Shown here in pieces: positions 45,134-55,359 of a stretch of DNA of 64,000 nt (its first letter is position 1; every line of letters starts with the position of its first letter). Below the pieces are notes generated by a model that had not been told where the DNA came from, ran no database searches, and saw only the letters and a list, made by a program, of their open reading frames with translations. Location of the stretch: the NCBI GenBank assembly GCA_937930845.1, contig CALHBJ010000012.1:112189-176188 (forward strand), read 5' to 3'. This DNA is from an uncultured Rhizobiaceae group bacterium. GTDB lineage: Bacteria; Pseudomonadota; Alphaproteobacteria; Rhizobiales; Rhizobiaceae. A program made the translations under genes and the position numbers.

Positions 45134-47509
45134 ATGTCACAAGAACAGGGGGCAGCCATTGAGCCAAGCGGCTTTGTGACCCGTTTTGTATATTGGCTGG
45201 CAGCATTCTTCGTCGTTTTGGGCATGATCAATGCCATGCCGGGCATTCCCGGCCTTGATCAATTGGTTGCTGATGTTTCCGGCAACCCGGAATTCATCAT
45301 CCGCAAATTCCCCTATGAATATTACTACCCATTTGTCTTTTCACTGATGATGTTGATCGTCGCGCTGCATCATTCCATGTGGCGCAGTTGGCAGGACCAA
45401 AGCCGCCTGCTGCGCCGTTTTGGCCTGTGCATGGACATCGCACTCGTTGTTATGGCGCTGACCATATCGCTGTCCTATGTCGTGGAAATTGAATCCGTTT
45501 GCCTGATTGACCAGTTCACGGGCGACCGCGCGCGCATGATTGCCGAGAGCCTACAAATTGAAAAAGAGAATGCGTCGCTTTTTGGTCTGCCGGAGCCGAC
45601 CAGCGTGGACGATCCCCAATGTCTCAACACAACCGGCGGCTGGCTCGTGCTGATTGTTGGCCTCGCGATCATTGTGTTCTTGACCTACAACGTCAAAGTC
45701 TGGGGGCTGCCACTGGTGATGGTGGCTATTTTGATTGCTGCCTACACAATCATCACAGTGTTGGTCTGGTATTTCTACGGCACCGAAGACATCAACAAAT
45801 ATCTTGTCACCAAAATAGGTGGAGAGCCGCGCCTGCTGACGGATGGCAGGCCGCGTGTGCATGACATTCTCACCAACAATGCCTCGGGGTTGCTGGGGCG
45901 TTTCATGGACATCATCCTCAATGAGATATTTCCCTATTTGATACTGGGCGCGCTGTTTGGGGCTTCTGCAGGCGGTCAATCATTGATCAAGGTTGCCTTT
46001 CGTTGGACCCGACATTTGCGCGGCGGGCCTGCCCATGCAGCGATTGTCTCGTCGGCCATGTTTGGCACCATTTCCGGCGGGCCTATCGTCAATGTTCTAT
46101 CGACTGGCGTGCTCACCATACCGATGATGATCAGGCGGGGGTTTTCGAAAGTATTTGCCGGTGGCATGGAAGCGGCTGCATCATCTGGCGGTTCCATCAT
46201 GCCGCCGGTAATGGGCGTGGCAGCCTTTATCCTGGCGGCGCTGACTGGCGTTCCTTACAGTGAAGTGATTATTGCTGCGACGCTGCCTGCACTGGCCTAT
46301 TTTTTATGCCTGTTCCTCTCGGTGATATTTCAGGCGCGCAAGCAAAAAATTACCGCCATTGGCGAACTCACCGAAGACATGTTCATGACCCGGCAGGATA
46401 TCTACAACCTGGTCATGATCTTCCTGCCAATTTTGATCATTTTGTTTCTGTTGCTGACCAGCAAAGAAAGTATTGGTTGCGGGGTGGCTGGCGGACTGTT
46501 TGGGGTGGAGCGCATTTTCAGCGAGGGAGGCGGGTGTCAGGTTCAAAGCCTGCCATGGATTTTGCAGCTTGTTCAAAATGCCGCGGGTGATGCTGGCAGT
46601 GCAGGGTGGTGGGCTGTTGTTGTTTTGTGTTGTGCGTTGTTCCTGGACCCGCAAGTGCGGGCAAAGCCATCGAAACTCATCGATTCACTTTCCAATGCTG
46701 GCTTGTTGATTTCCACGCTTTATCTGATGTTTCTGGCGGTCTCTATCATCGATTTCTGCCTGAAATTCACAGGCATGCCCTTCTTCATTTCAGTTGATGT
46801 GTTGCAATGGCTGCAAGGGCTTAACCTGGGAGAGGGCGGTTCTGGCGGTTTCCAGTTCCTGGCATTGTTTGTAACCATGCTGCTGGCCATTTTGTTGGGC
46901 ATGGGGATGCCCGCCGTGCCGGCTTACATCAATGTAGCTTTGCTCATGGGGCCTGTTCTTGCCGGATTAGGCATATCCGTCTTTGCCGCAAACATGTTCA
47001 TTTTCTATTTTGCAGTAGCGTCTGCGATAACACCGCCGGTGGCGCTGGCTGCATTTGCGGCTGCCTCAATTACCAAGGCAGAGCCGATGGCGACTGGTTT
47101 TTCCGCTGTTCGCTCCGGCATTGTCATGTTCATCATCCCGTTTGTGTTCGCTCTGTATCCGGAATTATTGTTGATCGAAGCGGCCGTCATCGATCCAAAA
47201 TCCCTGGGTGGGAGCATCAGCTATCTGCCGGGTTATGATGGTGAGGTCTACTGGAGCGCTCTGGCCTGGTTGCTGGCGCGTTTGGCTCTGGCCTTATATC
47301 TCATTGCCAGTGCATTAGCTCAGTTTGACCGCAAGCGGTTGGCATTTTGGGAAGTGGCGCTAAGGCTGGTATTGGCAGGTTTGGTGCTGATCGGCGATCC
47401 CATGATCCATGGCTTTGCCATCGTCGCTACACTCGTCTGGATCGGACTGCATTACGTCAGCAGCCGGGCATCAGATGAGGCGCTCGAAAACGCATCTTCA
47501 AGCTCGTAG
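45134..47509 (+). CDS. TAXI-type TRAP transporter fused permease (2)
   Basis: 791 residues, larger than the first system (677). The additional length is mostly soluble or extracytoplasmic loops at about 55-165 and 450-490 that contain several Cys. DctM-type segments: SSAMFGTISGGPIVNVLSTG, EAAASSGGSIMPPVMGVAA and GMGMPAVPAYIN. GGGGAAGAG precedes ATG 45134. It partners with the preceding TAXI protein. Confidence 0.92.
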   Translation: MSQEQGAAIEPSGFVTRFVYWLAAFFVVLGMINAMPGIPGLDQLVADVSGNPEFIIRKFPYEYYYPFVFSLMMLIVALHHSMWRSWQDQSRLLRRFGLCMDIALVVMALTISLSYVVEIESVCLIDQFTGDRARMIAESLQIEKENASLFGLPEPTSVDDPQCLNTTGGWLVLIVGLAIIVFLTYNVKVWGLPLVMVAILIAAYTIITVLVWYFYGTEDINKYLVTKIGGEPRLLTDGRPRVHDILTNNASGLLGRFMDIILNEIFPYLILGALFGASAGGQSLIKVAFRWTRHLRGGPAHAAIVSSAMFGTISGGPIVNVLSTGVLTIPMMIRRGFSKVFAGGMEAAASSGGSIMPPVMGVAAFILAALTGVPYSEVIIAATLPALAYFLCLFLSVIFQARKQKITAIGELTEDMFMTRQDIYNLVMIFLPILIILFLLLTSKESIGCGVAGGLFGVERIFSEGGGCQVQSLPWILQLVQNAAGDAGSAGWWAVVVLCCALFLDPQVRAKPSKLIDSLSNAGLLISTLYLMFLAVSIIDFCLKFTGMPFFISVDVLQWLQGLNLGEGGSGGFQFLALFVTMLLAILLGMGMPAVPAYINVALLMGPVLAGLGISVFAANMFIFYFAVASAITPPVALAAFAAASITKAEPMATGFSAVRSGIVMFIIPFVFALYPELLLIEAAVIDPKSLGGSISYLPGYDGEVYWSALAWLLARLALALYLIASALAQFDRKRLAFWEVALRLVLAGLVLIGDPMIHGFAIVATLVWIGLHYVSSRASDEALENASSSS

Positions 47510-47588
47510 CGGTTTTAAAATTGAATGATTGGCGAGCAGGCGGGAAGCCGTTAGATATTCCCACTCAAGTCACCATTGACCGGTTTTG

Positions 47589-47816
47589 ATGAAACACTTT
47601 TCACCCAAACGATTGATCCTGTTGGGCATATTGCTGGTGATATCAGCACTGCTGTTCGGCGGCTATTACCTGGGCGTCCCTTATCAAGACCCGACACCAC
47701 AAATGCAGGCTAGTTGGGATGGTCACATGAATATCTTCAATATTCTGCTTTTGGCTGGATCAGGACTGTGCATCGCGGGGTTGGCCATGGCTATCATCAA
47801 ACGCAGGGTGCGATAG
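47589..47816 (+). CDS. Small two-helix membrane protein
   Basis: 75 residues. Two hydrophobic helices (about 9-28 and 50-68) flank a short polar loop with a Trp. The C-terminus is basic (IKRRVR). It resembles no family I can name. It follows the TRAP permease by 79 bases and may be an accessory membrane peptide. Start ATG 47589 chosen over TTG 47586. Confidence 0.65.
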   Translation: MKHFSPKRLILLGILLVISALLFGGYYLGVPYQDPTPQMQASWDGHMNIFNILLLAGSGLCIAGLAMAIIKRRVR

Positions 47817-47857
47817 ACCCGTTTCACCAGAAGGTTTTGCAGAAAGGAGCATGCAAC

Positions 47858-48268
47858 ATGATTGCCTATGTTACCGTCGGCGCCGATGACATCGCGCAGG
47901 CAAAACGGTTTTATTGCGCGTTCCTGCCAGCACTTGGCTATGGGCTGGAAGAGGGGCCGGAGGGGTTGAGCTATGTATTGCCGCTTCAACCTGGACAAGC
48001 AGTGGCGCTGCCGGATTTCTATGTCAAACCCACCTTTGATGGACAACCGGCTTCAGCTGGAAATGGCGCCATGACTGCCTTTGAAGCGCGCAACCAACAG
48101 CAGGTGAGGGAGCTTCACAGGGCAGCGCTTGCCGCAGGTGGCACGGACGAAGGCCAGCCCGGTTTTCGCGACTCCTATGGCCCTCATTTCTACGTGAGCT
48201 ACCTTCGCGACCCGCAAGGCAACAAGATCGCATTGTTCTCCGCCGATCCAAACGAGCCTGGAAGATGA
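47858..48268 (+). CDS. VOC-family (glyoxalase-like) protein
   Basis: 136 residues with the paired beta-alpha-beta-beta-beta fold: IAYVTVGADDIAQAKRFYCAFLPALGY at the start and GPHFYVSYLRDPQGNKIALFS at the end, the second half carrying the usual metal-ligand Glu region replaced by N-K-I-A-L-F. AAAGGAG precedes the ATG. It could be a glutathione-dependent lyase or dioxygenase-like enzyme. It sits at the end of the catabolic cluster. Confidence 0.87.
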   Translation: MIAYVTVGADDIAQAKRFYCAFLPALGYGLEEGPEGLSYVLPLQPGQAVALPDFYVKPTFDGQPASAGNGAMTAFEARNQQQVRELHRAALAAGGTDEGQPGFRDSYGPHFYVSYLRDPQGNKIALFSADPNEPGR

Positions 48269-48425
48269 ACGAACAATTCCTTTGTCCCGGTGCCCGGTGT
48301 TTATTGGAAGTGCCCCGTGAGCCACCGAATTCGACGCTGTAGGTTGATCAAATAATATTTATCCAAAAACCTTTCTGCGTGGCCATCGTTTCATAATCTG
48401 TAAGATCAATTCTGGAACGCAAATT

Positions 48426-48851
48426 ATGAAAACCCTGAAACACGCTATCGCACTTGTCGCTTTTACCGCACTGACAACATCTGCGGCATTTGCCGATGGT
48501 CACTCTGTAAAGCCGATGATTGAAGCTGCAAATCAATCTGTTTCCAATGGAACAGTCAGCGCTGCCAAGGTCGTTGCTGGCGAGAATGGCTGGCTTGTTG
48601 TGCACAAAACGGACGATACAAGAAAGCCCGGCCCTGTTGTCGCGCATGCTCCCTTGCAAAAAGGGGAGAATGTGGACGTAGCGGCGATCCTCACTGAAAA
48701 AATCAAGGCAGGCGAGAAGCTTATGCTCATGGTTCATTCTGAAAAAGGCGGCGTGAAAACCGGAATTTTTGAGTACACCCTGGGCGTAAAAGAAGATGGC
48801 CCCATAAAGATCGATGACAAGTTGGTCATGACAGTCATCACCACCGAGTGA
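48426..48851 (+). CDS. Secreted DUF7282-like protein
   Basis: 141 residues with a signal peptide cleaved near AFA-D (residue 23). The mature part has the pattern of DUF7282 domains: NGWLVVHKTDD, GPVVAHAPLQKGENVDVAAIL, KLMLMVHSEKGGVKTGIFEY and EDGPIKIDDKLVMTVI. The function is not known; such proteins are usually exported beta-sandwiches. Followed by a terminator-like hairpin. Confidence 0.75.
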   Translation: MKTLKHAIALVAFTALTTSAAFADGHSVKPMIEAANQSVSNGTVSAAKVVAGENGWLVVHKTDDTRKPGPVVAHAPLQKGENVDVAAILTEKIKAGEKLMLMVHSEKGGVKTGIFEYTLGVKEDGPIKIDDKLVMTVITTE

Positions 48852-48876
48852 AAATCTCGTAGATCGCAAAATTTGA

Positions 48877-48899
48877 CCCGCCCGAATTCAACGGGCGGG
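48877..48899 (+). terminator. Probable terminator hairpin
   Basis: An 8-bp perfect GC stem (48877-48884 with 48892-48899) lies 25 bases after the DUF7282-like gene. The following CCTCTCATT is only weakly T-rich. Confidence 0.5.
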
Positions 48900-49180
48900 C
48901 CTCTCATTGTGAGACGCATTTGCGCAGTCATACTGAGTTCAGCACCTTGTCACTTGTCCTTGGCCAACGTCATCGCGAATAGCTTTTCAGCCGGTCCGCA
49001 GGGCAGGGCAACCTGACCGATGGCGTACCCAGCGATTTTAGCCGCCTCAGCCCGGCCTAAATGGCAGGTGTGGGGACAAAGCTACCTGCTTAGTAACTGC
49101 CCAGTGTTCAGTTCGCGACAATGAATCCTCGAGCTTCATAAGGTGTGTTATTAAGCATTTTGTTAAAGCGTTAATGTTAG
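48900..49180. other. Non-coding gap before the beta-lactamase
   Basis: No gene recognised. No attC-like site or insertion sequence end is visible. Confidence 0.4.
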
Positions 49181-49996
49181 TCAGTATATACCAAGTTCAG
49201 ACAATATTTCCTTCGCGATTCCTTTTCGTTTATGGCGATCTCCTCTGCCACGCATATCAATGTTTAATGCAAAAGGGTAAAATCCTGCGTCGCTTTTCAC
49301 CCAGCCAACAAACCAACCTGTCTGTGGGAAGGTATGAGCACTCCATCCAGTTTTACCGTGTAGAACACGCGCTCCTTTTCGTTCGAGAGCTGTGATTTGT
49401 TTTATGCTGTCTGTGGTTTGACCGGAAATACCTAGCTCATCTGTTAGGAATGCATTTAAAAAAGAGACTTGCTCAACGGCACTGATTTTCAAAGGCCCTC
49501 GTAACCAGAACGTTTCCACATTTGAACCTATGGATTGATTTCCGTACTCGAATTTACTCAACCAGTGACGAAAGCGGTTTAACCCAATCCTGCGAGCTAC
49601 CTCTTGATAAACTGGAACATTGGATACTCTAATCGCCTGTCGAAGGGACATGTCATGTTCCCATTGGGGAAATTTTTGTGGCAGTCCGCCATAAGGAATG
49701 ACCTCGTCCACATCGGCAACGGCTTCAGTCTCTAGTGCTATTATACTGTTGGCAATTTTGAAAGTTGATGCAGGAATTTTGCGTTGTCGGGCGCGTTCGA
49801 GATTTACAACAATTATTTGTTTGCCAGCAGGATTGGAGACAACAAAAGTTCCATCGATGCCATACTGCCCAAAAATCTTATATAGCTCGGCACGTTCCAC
49901 GACTTCGATTGCTTCGGCATGTGAGAAGGGTAGAAAACAGAAAATCAACAAGACAGCATGCCAAACCGAAACGAATCGGCGCTGAAAATAACACAT
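49181..49996 (-). CDS. Class D (OXA-type) beta-lactamase
   Basis: 271 residues with a signal peptide (residues 1-27, FLPFSHA). All class D motifs are in place: S77-T-F-K80 (nucleophile and the carboxylated Lys), S125-N-V127, Y151-G-N153, conserved W164 and K215-T-G217 in HGKTGWS. It should hydrolyse penicillins, possibly more, in the periplasm. ATG 49996 is chosen; an in-frame TTG lies two codons upstream. By eye the DNA is more AT-rich than the flanking genes, and the gene is alone between two 300-base non-coding gaps, so it may be acquired. The carbapenem or oxacillin spectrum cannot be read from the sequence. Confidence 0.95.
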   Translation of the reverse strand: MCYFQRRFVSVWHAVLLIFCFLPFSHAEAIEVVERAELYKIFGQYGIDGTFVVSNPAGKQIIVVNLERARQRKIPASTFKIANSIIALETEAVADVDEVIPYGGLPQKFPQWEHDMSLRQAIRVSNVPVYQEVARRIGLNRFRHWLSKFEYGNQSIGSNVETFWLRGPLKISAVEQVSFLNAFLTDELGISGQTTDSIKQITALERKGARVLHGKTGWSAHTFPQTGWFVGWVKSDAGFYPFALNIDMRGRGDRHKRKGIAKEILSELGIY

Positions 49997-50002
49997 GAGC
50001 AA

Positions 50003-50315
50003 TTCACCATCTGAAGCGTCTTGATAATGAAGACATTAAAATTTTCATCCACTATATCTTGTGGGCGACACAATGCGAACTAGTAGGATGGGCTCCAAGC
50101 CGCCATCCGACATCAAAACATATGCCTTGCTCGTTCTACGAGTTGCGTTCTGGCACGGGCAGGGCAAGCTGGCTAAGATTTATGTAGCGGTGTAACTTCC
50201 GGGCTTAAAAGAAGCGTTCGCCTTCCGCTCTACCTCCACACACAATTGTCGCATAAGATATATTATGGAACTTTTTTGTGTATGTCATTTATGAGAAAAT
50301 ACTCACATGCCATTG
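50003..50315. other. Non-coding gap after beta-lactamase promoter side
   Basis: Contains the upstream region of the beta-lactamase gene and the 3' side of the MBL gene. I see no gene, repeat or integron site. Confidence 0.4.
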
Positions 50316-51146
50316 TTATTGCTGGATAATGATCTGCATTCCATCATATGCAGGTTCCACGTGGTCCGGCGTTTCTTTTGATACGGTATCGTAGTCCAGC
50401 GGTGTGTGCATGTGGGTCAGGATTGCGCGTTTGGGTTTGAGTTTCTCAATCCATCCCAATGTCTGGTCCAGGCTGAAATGGCTTGGGTGTTCGCGATATT
50501 GCAGCGCATCGACGATCCAAATGTCGAGATTTTCCAGATGTGGCAATGCGCGTTCGTCCAGTGCGCTGACATCGCTGCAATAGGCAAAATTGCCGATCCT
50601 GAACCCAAGGGAATCTATGGAGCCGTGCGGCTGTTCGAATGGCAGCAGTTCGATGGGACCGCCATCGCCGTTAATCGTGAATGGCACGCCCGGAACAATC
50701 CGGTTTTCCTCCAGAATCGGCGGATAGCTCGAACCTGGCGGCGTTTCAAAACAATATCCAAATGCCTCATGCAGCCTGTGGGACGTTGGAATGTCGGCCC
50801 AGATTGGCACCTTGGCGCGCCGGTTGATGACGAAAGAGCGCAGGTCGTCGACGCCATGAATGTGGTCCGCATGGGCATGGGTGTAAACGATGCCATCGGC
50901 ACTGGATACATTTGCAGCGAGCATCTGTTCTCTAAAATCCGGGCCCGTATCAATAACGATGATCGTTGTGCCATCGGGTCCGAATTTTTCAATGAGCACA
51001 GACGCACGGCGGCGCCGGTTTTTTGGATTTTCGGGATCACAATTGCCCCAGTCACCACCAATGCGCGGCACGCCCGGCGACGAGCCACAACCAAGAATTG
51101 TTATGCGCAGCGCATTGGCGGGGTCGGAGGCAGGTGAGGTGGTCAC
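50316..51146 (-). CDS. MBL-fold phosphodiesterase (PhnP-like)
   Basis: 276 residues. GCGSSPGVPRIGGDWGNCDP opens the domain, THAHADHIHGVDDLR (about 105-119) holds the zinc sites, and THMHTPLDYD closes the metal set. The family includes PhnP cyclic-ribose-phosphate diesterases and tRNase Z relatives. In this genome block it follows tatD, as in many Rhizobiales. GTG 51146 with AGGGGG upstream overlaps the tatD stop (GTGA), so I prefer it to an in-frame ATG about 100 bases upstream. Confidence 0.9.
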   Translation of the reverse strand: MTTSPASDPANALRITILGCGSSPGVPRIGGDWGNCDPENPKNRRRRASVLIEKFGPDGTTIIVIDTGPDFREQMLAANVSSADGIVYTHAHADHIHGVDDLRSFVINRRAKVPIWADIPTSHRLHEAFGYCFETPPGSSYPPILEENRIVPGVPFTINGDGGPIELLPFEQPHGSIDSLGFRIGNFAYCSDVSALDERALPHLENLDIWIVDALQYREHPSHFSLDQTLGWIEKLKPKRAILTHMHTPLDYDTVSKETPDHVEPAYDGMQIIIQQ

Positions 51147-51943
51147 AATGCCCCCTGCCCGTTTTTCGGTCGTGATACCTTTGAAAACAAACGGAAAAAA
51201 TTTTCCGTCGTCTGTTGTGCCGTGGTCTCGATATCTTGCTGCCAAACATCTGCCAGAACCGCTGCAGTATGCGCGGTATAGGCTGGTTCATTGCGTTTGC
51301 CCCGGTGCGGCATGGGGGCGAGATATGGTGCATCTGTTTCCACAAGCACCCGGTCTTTTGGCATGAGAGCCGCAATATCACGCACATCCTGACTGTTTTT
51401 GAACGTCAAAATGCCGGAAAATGACACATACAGCCCAAGCTCAATGCCGGTTTGTGCCAGGGCCAGGCCGGAGGAAAAACAGTGTAACACGGCGGGAAAC
51501 GCGCCTTTTGCGGTTTCGTCTTTGAGAATGGCGGCCATGTCTTCGTCGGCGCTTCTTGCATGGATCACCAATGGCAGGCCGGTTTGACGGGCAGCTTCGA
51601 TGTGGATGCGCAAACCTTGCGCCTGCGCATCACGCGGCGCTTTGTCGTAGTGATAATCCAGACCGGCCTCGCCAATGGCAACGACCTTGGGATGTTGTGC
51701 AAGGCCAATGAGTTGATCTGCCGTCACATCCAGCTCTTCACCGGCATTGTGGGGATGTGTTCCCACCGAACAAAACACATCCTCAAAACGTTCGGCCACG
51801 GCCAATACCTGGGGGAAATTCTTCACCCTTGTGCAAATTGTCAAAATTCGGCCAATACCAGCGTCCCGCGCCCGTTGCACCACATCGTCCAGTTCGTCGG
51901 CAAAATCTGGAAAATCCAGATGGCAATGGCTGTCGACAATCAT
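51143..51943 (-). CDS. TatD-family deoxyribonuclease
   Basis: 266 residues, metal-dependent hydrolase: VDSHCHLDFPDF at 3-14, GTHPHNAGE, IGEAGLDYHYDKAP, LPLVIHARSADED, LHCFSSG and ETDAPYLAP are the six conserved blocks. Acts on DNA ends (3'-5' exonuclease) or as D-aminoacyl-tRNA-related editing in relatives. It starts one base downstream of the metG stop; longer readings would run into metG. Confidence 0.93.
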   Translation of the reverse strand: MIVDSHCHLDFPDFADELDDVVQRARDAGIGRILTICTRVKNFPQVLAVAERFEDVFCSVGTHPHNAGEELDVTADQLIGLAQHPKVVAIGEAGLDYHYDKAPRDAQAQGLRIHIEAARQTGLPLVIHARSADEDMAAILKDETAKGAFPAVLHCFSSGLALAQTGIELGLYVSFSGILTFKNSQDVRDIAALMPKDRVLVETDAPYLAPMPHRGKRNEPAYTAHTAAVLADVWQQDIETTAQQTTENFFRLFSKVSRPKNGQGAL

Positions 51944-51944
51944 G

Positions 51945-53492
51945 CTATTGGCCCGCAGCTTCTTCAACAAAGCGTGGGAACACACCTTCCGGTTTTTCCA
52001 TCTGCGTGGCGCCATCGAGGCGGTGGCCGGCGCCGAGATGGGCAAAACTGCGCTCCTGCGGCACGATCTTGAGTTGATCCAGCAATTTGGAGGCGCTTTG
52101 CGGCATGAAGGCCTGACACAGCAAGGCCACCTGGCGCACCACTTCAGCGGCCACATATAGCACTGTTTGCATTCTGGCCGGGTCGGTTTTCTTCAATCCC
52201 CATGGTGCCTGTTCATCGAAATACCGGTTGGCCTCATCCAACACATGCCAGATGGAATCCAGTGCTTCGTTGGGCACGGTGCGGTCGATTGCATCGCGGC
52301 ATTTGTCGATGGCACCATCTGCCACCGCGAGCAAAGCCAGATCTTCGGCGGCAAACTCCCCCGGCGCACCCAGTTCACCGTCAAGGTTTTTGAAGATCAT
52401 CGACAGGGAACGCTGGGCCAGATTGCCGAAATTATTGGCGAGATCAGCGTTTGTGTGGTTGACGATATCCTCATGGGAATAGCTGCCATCGGACCCAAAC
52501 CGCACTTCACGCAGGAAGAAATATCGCAACTGATCCACGCCATAGAGTTCCGCCATCTGAAACGGGTCAACCACATTGCCGACCGATTTCGACATCTTCT
52601 CACCCTTGTTAAGCAGGAAGCCGTGGCCAAACACGGTTTTGGGCAATTCAATGCCAGCCGACATCAGGAATGCTGGCCAGTAGACAGCATGGAACCGGGT
52701 AATGTCCTTGCCGATGATGTGCAGATCGCAGGGCCAGAATTGCCAAAGATTAGAGGATGTATCGGGATACCCTGCCCCGGTTATGTAGTTCGTGAGCGCA
52801 TCGACCCAAACATACATGACGTGTTTTTCATCGCCGGGCACTTTTACCCCCCAGTCAAATGTGGTGCGCGAAATGGACAGATCGTTCAATCCGCCTTTGA
52901 CAAAGGAGACGATTTCATTGCGCCGGCTGGCGGGCAGTATGAAATCAGGTTGCGAGTCATACAGCGCCAGAAGCTTGTCCTGATAGGCCGACAGGCGGAA
53001 GAAATAGCTTTCCTCATCAACCCATTCCACCGGCGTGCCCTGGGGGCCAATGCGCACGCCGTCATCGTCCAGCGTGGTTTCGCTTTCATCGTAATAGGCT
53101 TCATCGCGCACGGAGTACCAACCGGAATATACATCCTTGTAGATGTCGCCCCGTTCAGCCATGGCCTGCCAAATTGCCTGACTGGCCTCATGGTGGTCTT
53201 TGTCAGATGTGCGGATAAAACGGTCATAGGACACATTGAGCGCATCCGTCATGGCCTGAAAGACATCGGAATTCTTGTTGGCCAGTTCAGCCGGTTCAAT
53301 GTTCAGATCACGGGCTGTTTGCCACATTTTTTGACCATGAACATCGGTGCCGATTTGAAAGCGGGTGTTGAAACCGTCGAGTCGCTTGAAACGCGCGATC
53401 GCGTCCGCGCACACAAACTCATAAGCATGGCCGATATGCGGTGCGCCATTTGGATATGAAATTGCCGTGGTGATATAGTAATTTTTGGCCAT
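51945..53492 (-). CDS. metG: Methionyl-tRNA synthetase
   Basis: 515 residues, class I synthetase charging tRNA-Met. The HIGH motif is in [11 protein letters not shown] near 16 and the KMSKS motif in [12 protein letters not shown] near 298; [10 protein letters not shown] lies in the catalytic domain and the anticodon-binding helices follow. It has no zinc-knuckle cysteines and no C-terminal tRNA-binding domain, the short type seen in Alphaproteobacteria. Essential housekeeping gene. Confidence 0.98.
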   Translation of the reverse strand: MAKNYYITTAISYPNGAPHIGHAYEFVCADAIARFKRLDGFNTRFQIGTDVHGQKMWQTARDLNIEPAELANKNSDVFQAMTDALNVSYDRFIRTSDKDHHEASQAIWQAMAERGDIYKDVYSGWYSVRDEAYYDESETTLDDDGVRIGPQGTPVEWVDEESYFFRLSAYQDKLLALYDSQPDFILPASRRNEIVSFVKGGLNDLSISRTTFDWGVKVPGDEKHVMYVWVDALTNYITGAGYPDTSSNLWQFWPCDLHIIGKDITRFHAVYWPAFLMSAGIELPKTVFGHGFLLNKGEKMSKSVGNVVDPFQMAELYGVDQLRYFFLREVRFGSDGSYSHEDIVNHTNADLANNFGNLAQRSLSMIFKNLDGELGAPGEFAAEDLALLAVADGAIDKCRDAIDRTVPNEALDSIWHVLDEANRYFDEQAPWGLKKTDPARMQTVLYVAAEVVRQVALLCQAFMPQSASKLLDQLKIVPQERSFAHLGAGHRLDGATQMEKPEGVFPRFVEEAAGQ

Positions 53493-53538
53493 TAGATTGG
53501 CTCAACTTTCCTGTGAAAACCGCCTTGCATAACCGGTT

Positions 53539-54591
53539 TCAACTCCCGCGATTTCGTTCAAAAAGAGAACCAAATAACGAGAGGATGACCTGTTTTTTGT
53601 CAAGATTGAAGGCGTCTGCCGTCTTGGTCGAATACAGCGCCTTTTCCCACACCTCCGCCCAGCCTGCAAGCGTTGCCGATGTCCCCTGCCCGGTGCGCAC
53701 CTGGCGTGAAACCCATCCGGTAACAAGGTCAATGAAAAGATGATAGGCGTCATCTTCTCCGCGTTTTGATACGGCTTCCGCAACGCTGTGGGCGACAAGC
53801 CAGTGAGCCGGTGCGCCATTGGCATTTTCCTGCATGAGTTTTTCAAAACGGTCATATTCGGCCATCACATTGCTGCTGGCCAACACTATGGCGCGCCTTA
53901 CCGATCCTTCTGCCAGACTGGCCGTGCGCTCCATGCTTCCCGGCATGGCCTCAATATCGAGGTGTTGAAGCGCGTTGCCCATATCTTGCGCCTTGAGTGG
54001 TGACAATGACAATCGCTGGCAGCGCGAGCGGATAGTGGGCAAAAGGCTGCCAGCGGAATGGGTGATGACAAAAAAGAGGCTGCGCTTCGGCGGCTCTTCC
54101 AGAATTTTCAGCAGAGCATTAGCAGCACTGGCATTCATATCATCTGCGGCGTCGACGATGGTAATGCGCCAGCCGCCGCCGCCTGCGGTCATACCATAAA
54201 AGCCCTGGGTTCGGCGCACCTCATCGATAGCCAATTGTGTTTTGAATTTCTTCGTTTTGTCATCCCATGGGCGGGTGAGATGAAGCAAATCTGGATGTCC
54301 GCCATTGGCGACTTGTCGAACCAGAGAGTCTGCCCAGTCATCGGCACTGACACGTGCGGGAGCATCAGACGGATTGGGATGGGCAAGGATGTGACGCGCC
54401 ATATGGAATGCAAAGGTGGCTTTGCCCACACCCCTTGGGCCGTTCAACAACCAGGCATGGTGCAATTGGCCCGCATGATATTGTTGCGCCAGGTCCTGCA
54501 GGGCAGCATCATGGCCATATAAGTGCTGGTTTTCACTTGGAAGGGAAATACCTTCCAGCCGGTCTGCAACTGGGCGCTCTTCGTCAATCAT
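53539..54591 (-). CDS. holB: DNA polymerase III subunit delta'
   Basis: 350 residues, clamp-loader AAA+ subunit. [17 protein letters not shown] near 50 is Walker A, and [23 protein letters not shown] near 150 is the delta' signature around Walker B and sensor regions. ATGA overlaps the tmk stop. Works with the tau, gamma and delta subunits at the replication fork. Confidence 0.95.
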   Translation of the reverse strand: MIDEERPVADRLEGISLPSENQHLYGHDAALQDLAQQYHAGQLHHAWLLNGPRGVGKATFAFHMARHILAHPNPSDAPARVSADDWADSLVRQVANGGHPDLLHLTRPWDDKTKKFKTQLAIDEVRRTQGFYGMTAGGGGWRITIVDAADDMNASAANALLKILEEPPKRSLFFVITHSAGSLLPTIRSRCQRLSLSPLKAQDMGNALQHLDIEAMPGSMERTASLAEGSVRRAIVLASSNVMAEYDRFEKLMQENANGAPAHWLVAHSVAEAVSKRGEDDAYHLFIDLVTGWVSRQVRTGQGTSATLAGWAEVWEKALYSTKTADAFNLDKKQVILSLFGSLFERNRGS

Positions 54592-55277
54592 TTAGCCGTC
54601 ACTTTGGCTTTCTTGCGTGCCGATGGTTTGCCAGTGGCCTTTTTTGGTTTGGGAAAGAGCTTAGCAATTGCCGCATCTGTGGCTTTGCGCACCTGGGGCA
54701 GAGATTGCGAGGCATCAATGACAACACATCTGTCAGGTTCGGCCTCGGCAATGTCCAGAAAACCCTGGCGTCTTTTTTCATGCAGTTCCAGCGTATCGCT
54801 TTCAAACCGGTCCGGACCATCTTCGGCCCAGACTTTGGACGCCCGCTGCAAGCCAAGTTCGGGTGGAATGTCGAATATCAAAGTCAGGTCAGGACGCGCA
54901 CCTTCTGTGACGGCTTGTTCCATACCCAGGATAAATTCCATGTCCACACCACTGCTCACGCCCTGATAGACGCGGCTGGAATCCATGAACCGGTCGCACA
55001 GCACGTGTGTTCCAGATTCCAGCGCGGGCAAAATAATCTGCTGAACATTGTCGCCACGTGCGGCGGCAAACAATACAGCTTCCATTTCCGATCCGAATTT
55101 CTGAGCCGCGCCCGATAGCACCACATGCCGAACAGCTTCTGCGCCAGGCGAGCCTCCGGGTTCCCGGGTGACCAATACTTTGTGCCCTGCCCGGGTCAGA
55201 TTTTTGGCAATGCGTTCAATCTGGGTGGACTTGCCAGCCCCCTCGCCGCCTTCAAACGTGATGAATTTACCGCGCAC
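54588..55277 (-). CDS. tmk: Thymidylate kinase
   Basis: 229 residues; phosphorylates dTMP to dTDP. The P-loop is [11 protein letters not shown] near residue 8, [14 protein letters not shown] the DRX-type region near 40, and [12 protein letters not shown] holds the catalytic Arg. The start is GTG 55277 with GAGG upstream. The C-terminal 15 residues are Lys-rich ([15 protein letters not shown]), an extension not usual in the family. Confidence 0.96.
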   Translation of the reverse strand: MRGKFITFEGGEGAGKSTQIERIAKNLTRAGHKVLVTREPGGSPGAEAVRHVVLSGAAQKFGSEMEAVLFAAARGDNVQQIILPALESGTHVLCDRFMDSSRVYQGVSSGVDMEFILGMEQAVTEGARPDLTLIFDIPPELGLQRASKVWAEDGPDRFESDTLELHEKRRQGFLDIAEAEPDRCVVIDASQSLPQVRKATDAAIAKLFPKPKKATGKPSARKKAKVTAK

Positions 55278-55359
55278 CGCACATTACCTCGTTCCTGATG
55301 GTTCTGTTTAGCGGGAACAGTTCGCAATTGCGACAGCAATGGTGCTCAATTGTGCAGAT

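Noticed and set aside
48852..50315. Integron attC or IS ends beside the beta-lactamase
   Set aside because: No imperfect inverted core sites or terminal repeats could be seen.
51944..52156. N-terminal extension of TatD
   Set aside because: It would run through the end of metG; the family starts at the VDSHCHLD segment.
52167..53459. A 430-codon plus-strand open frame
   Set aside because: It lies wholly antisense to metG, which has intact HIGH and KMSKS motifs; the translation shows no family features.
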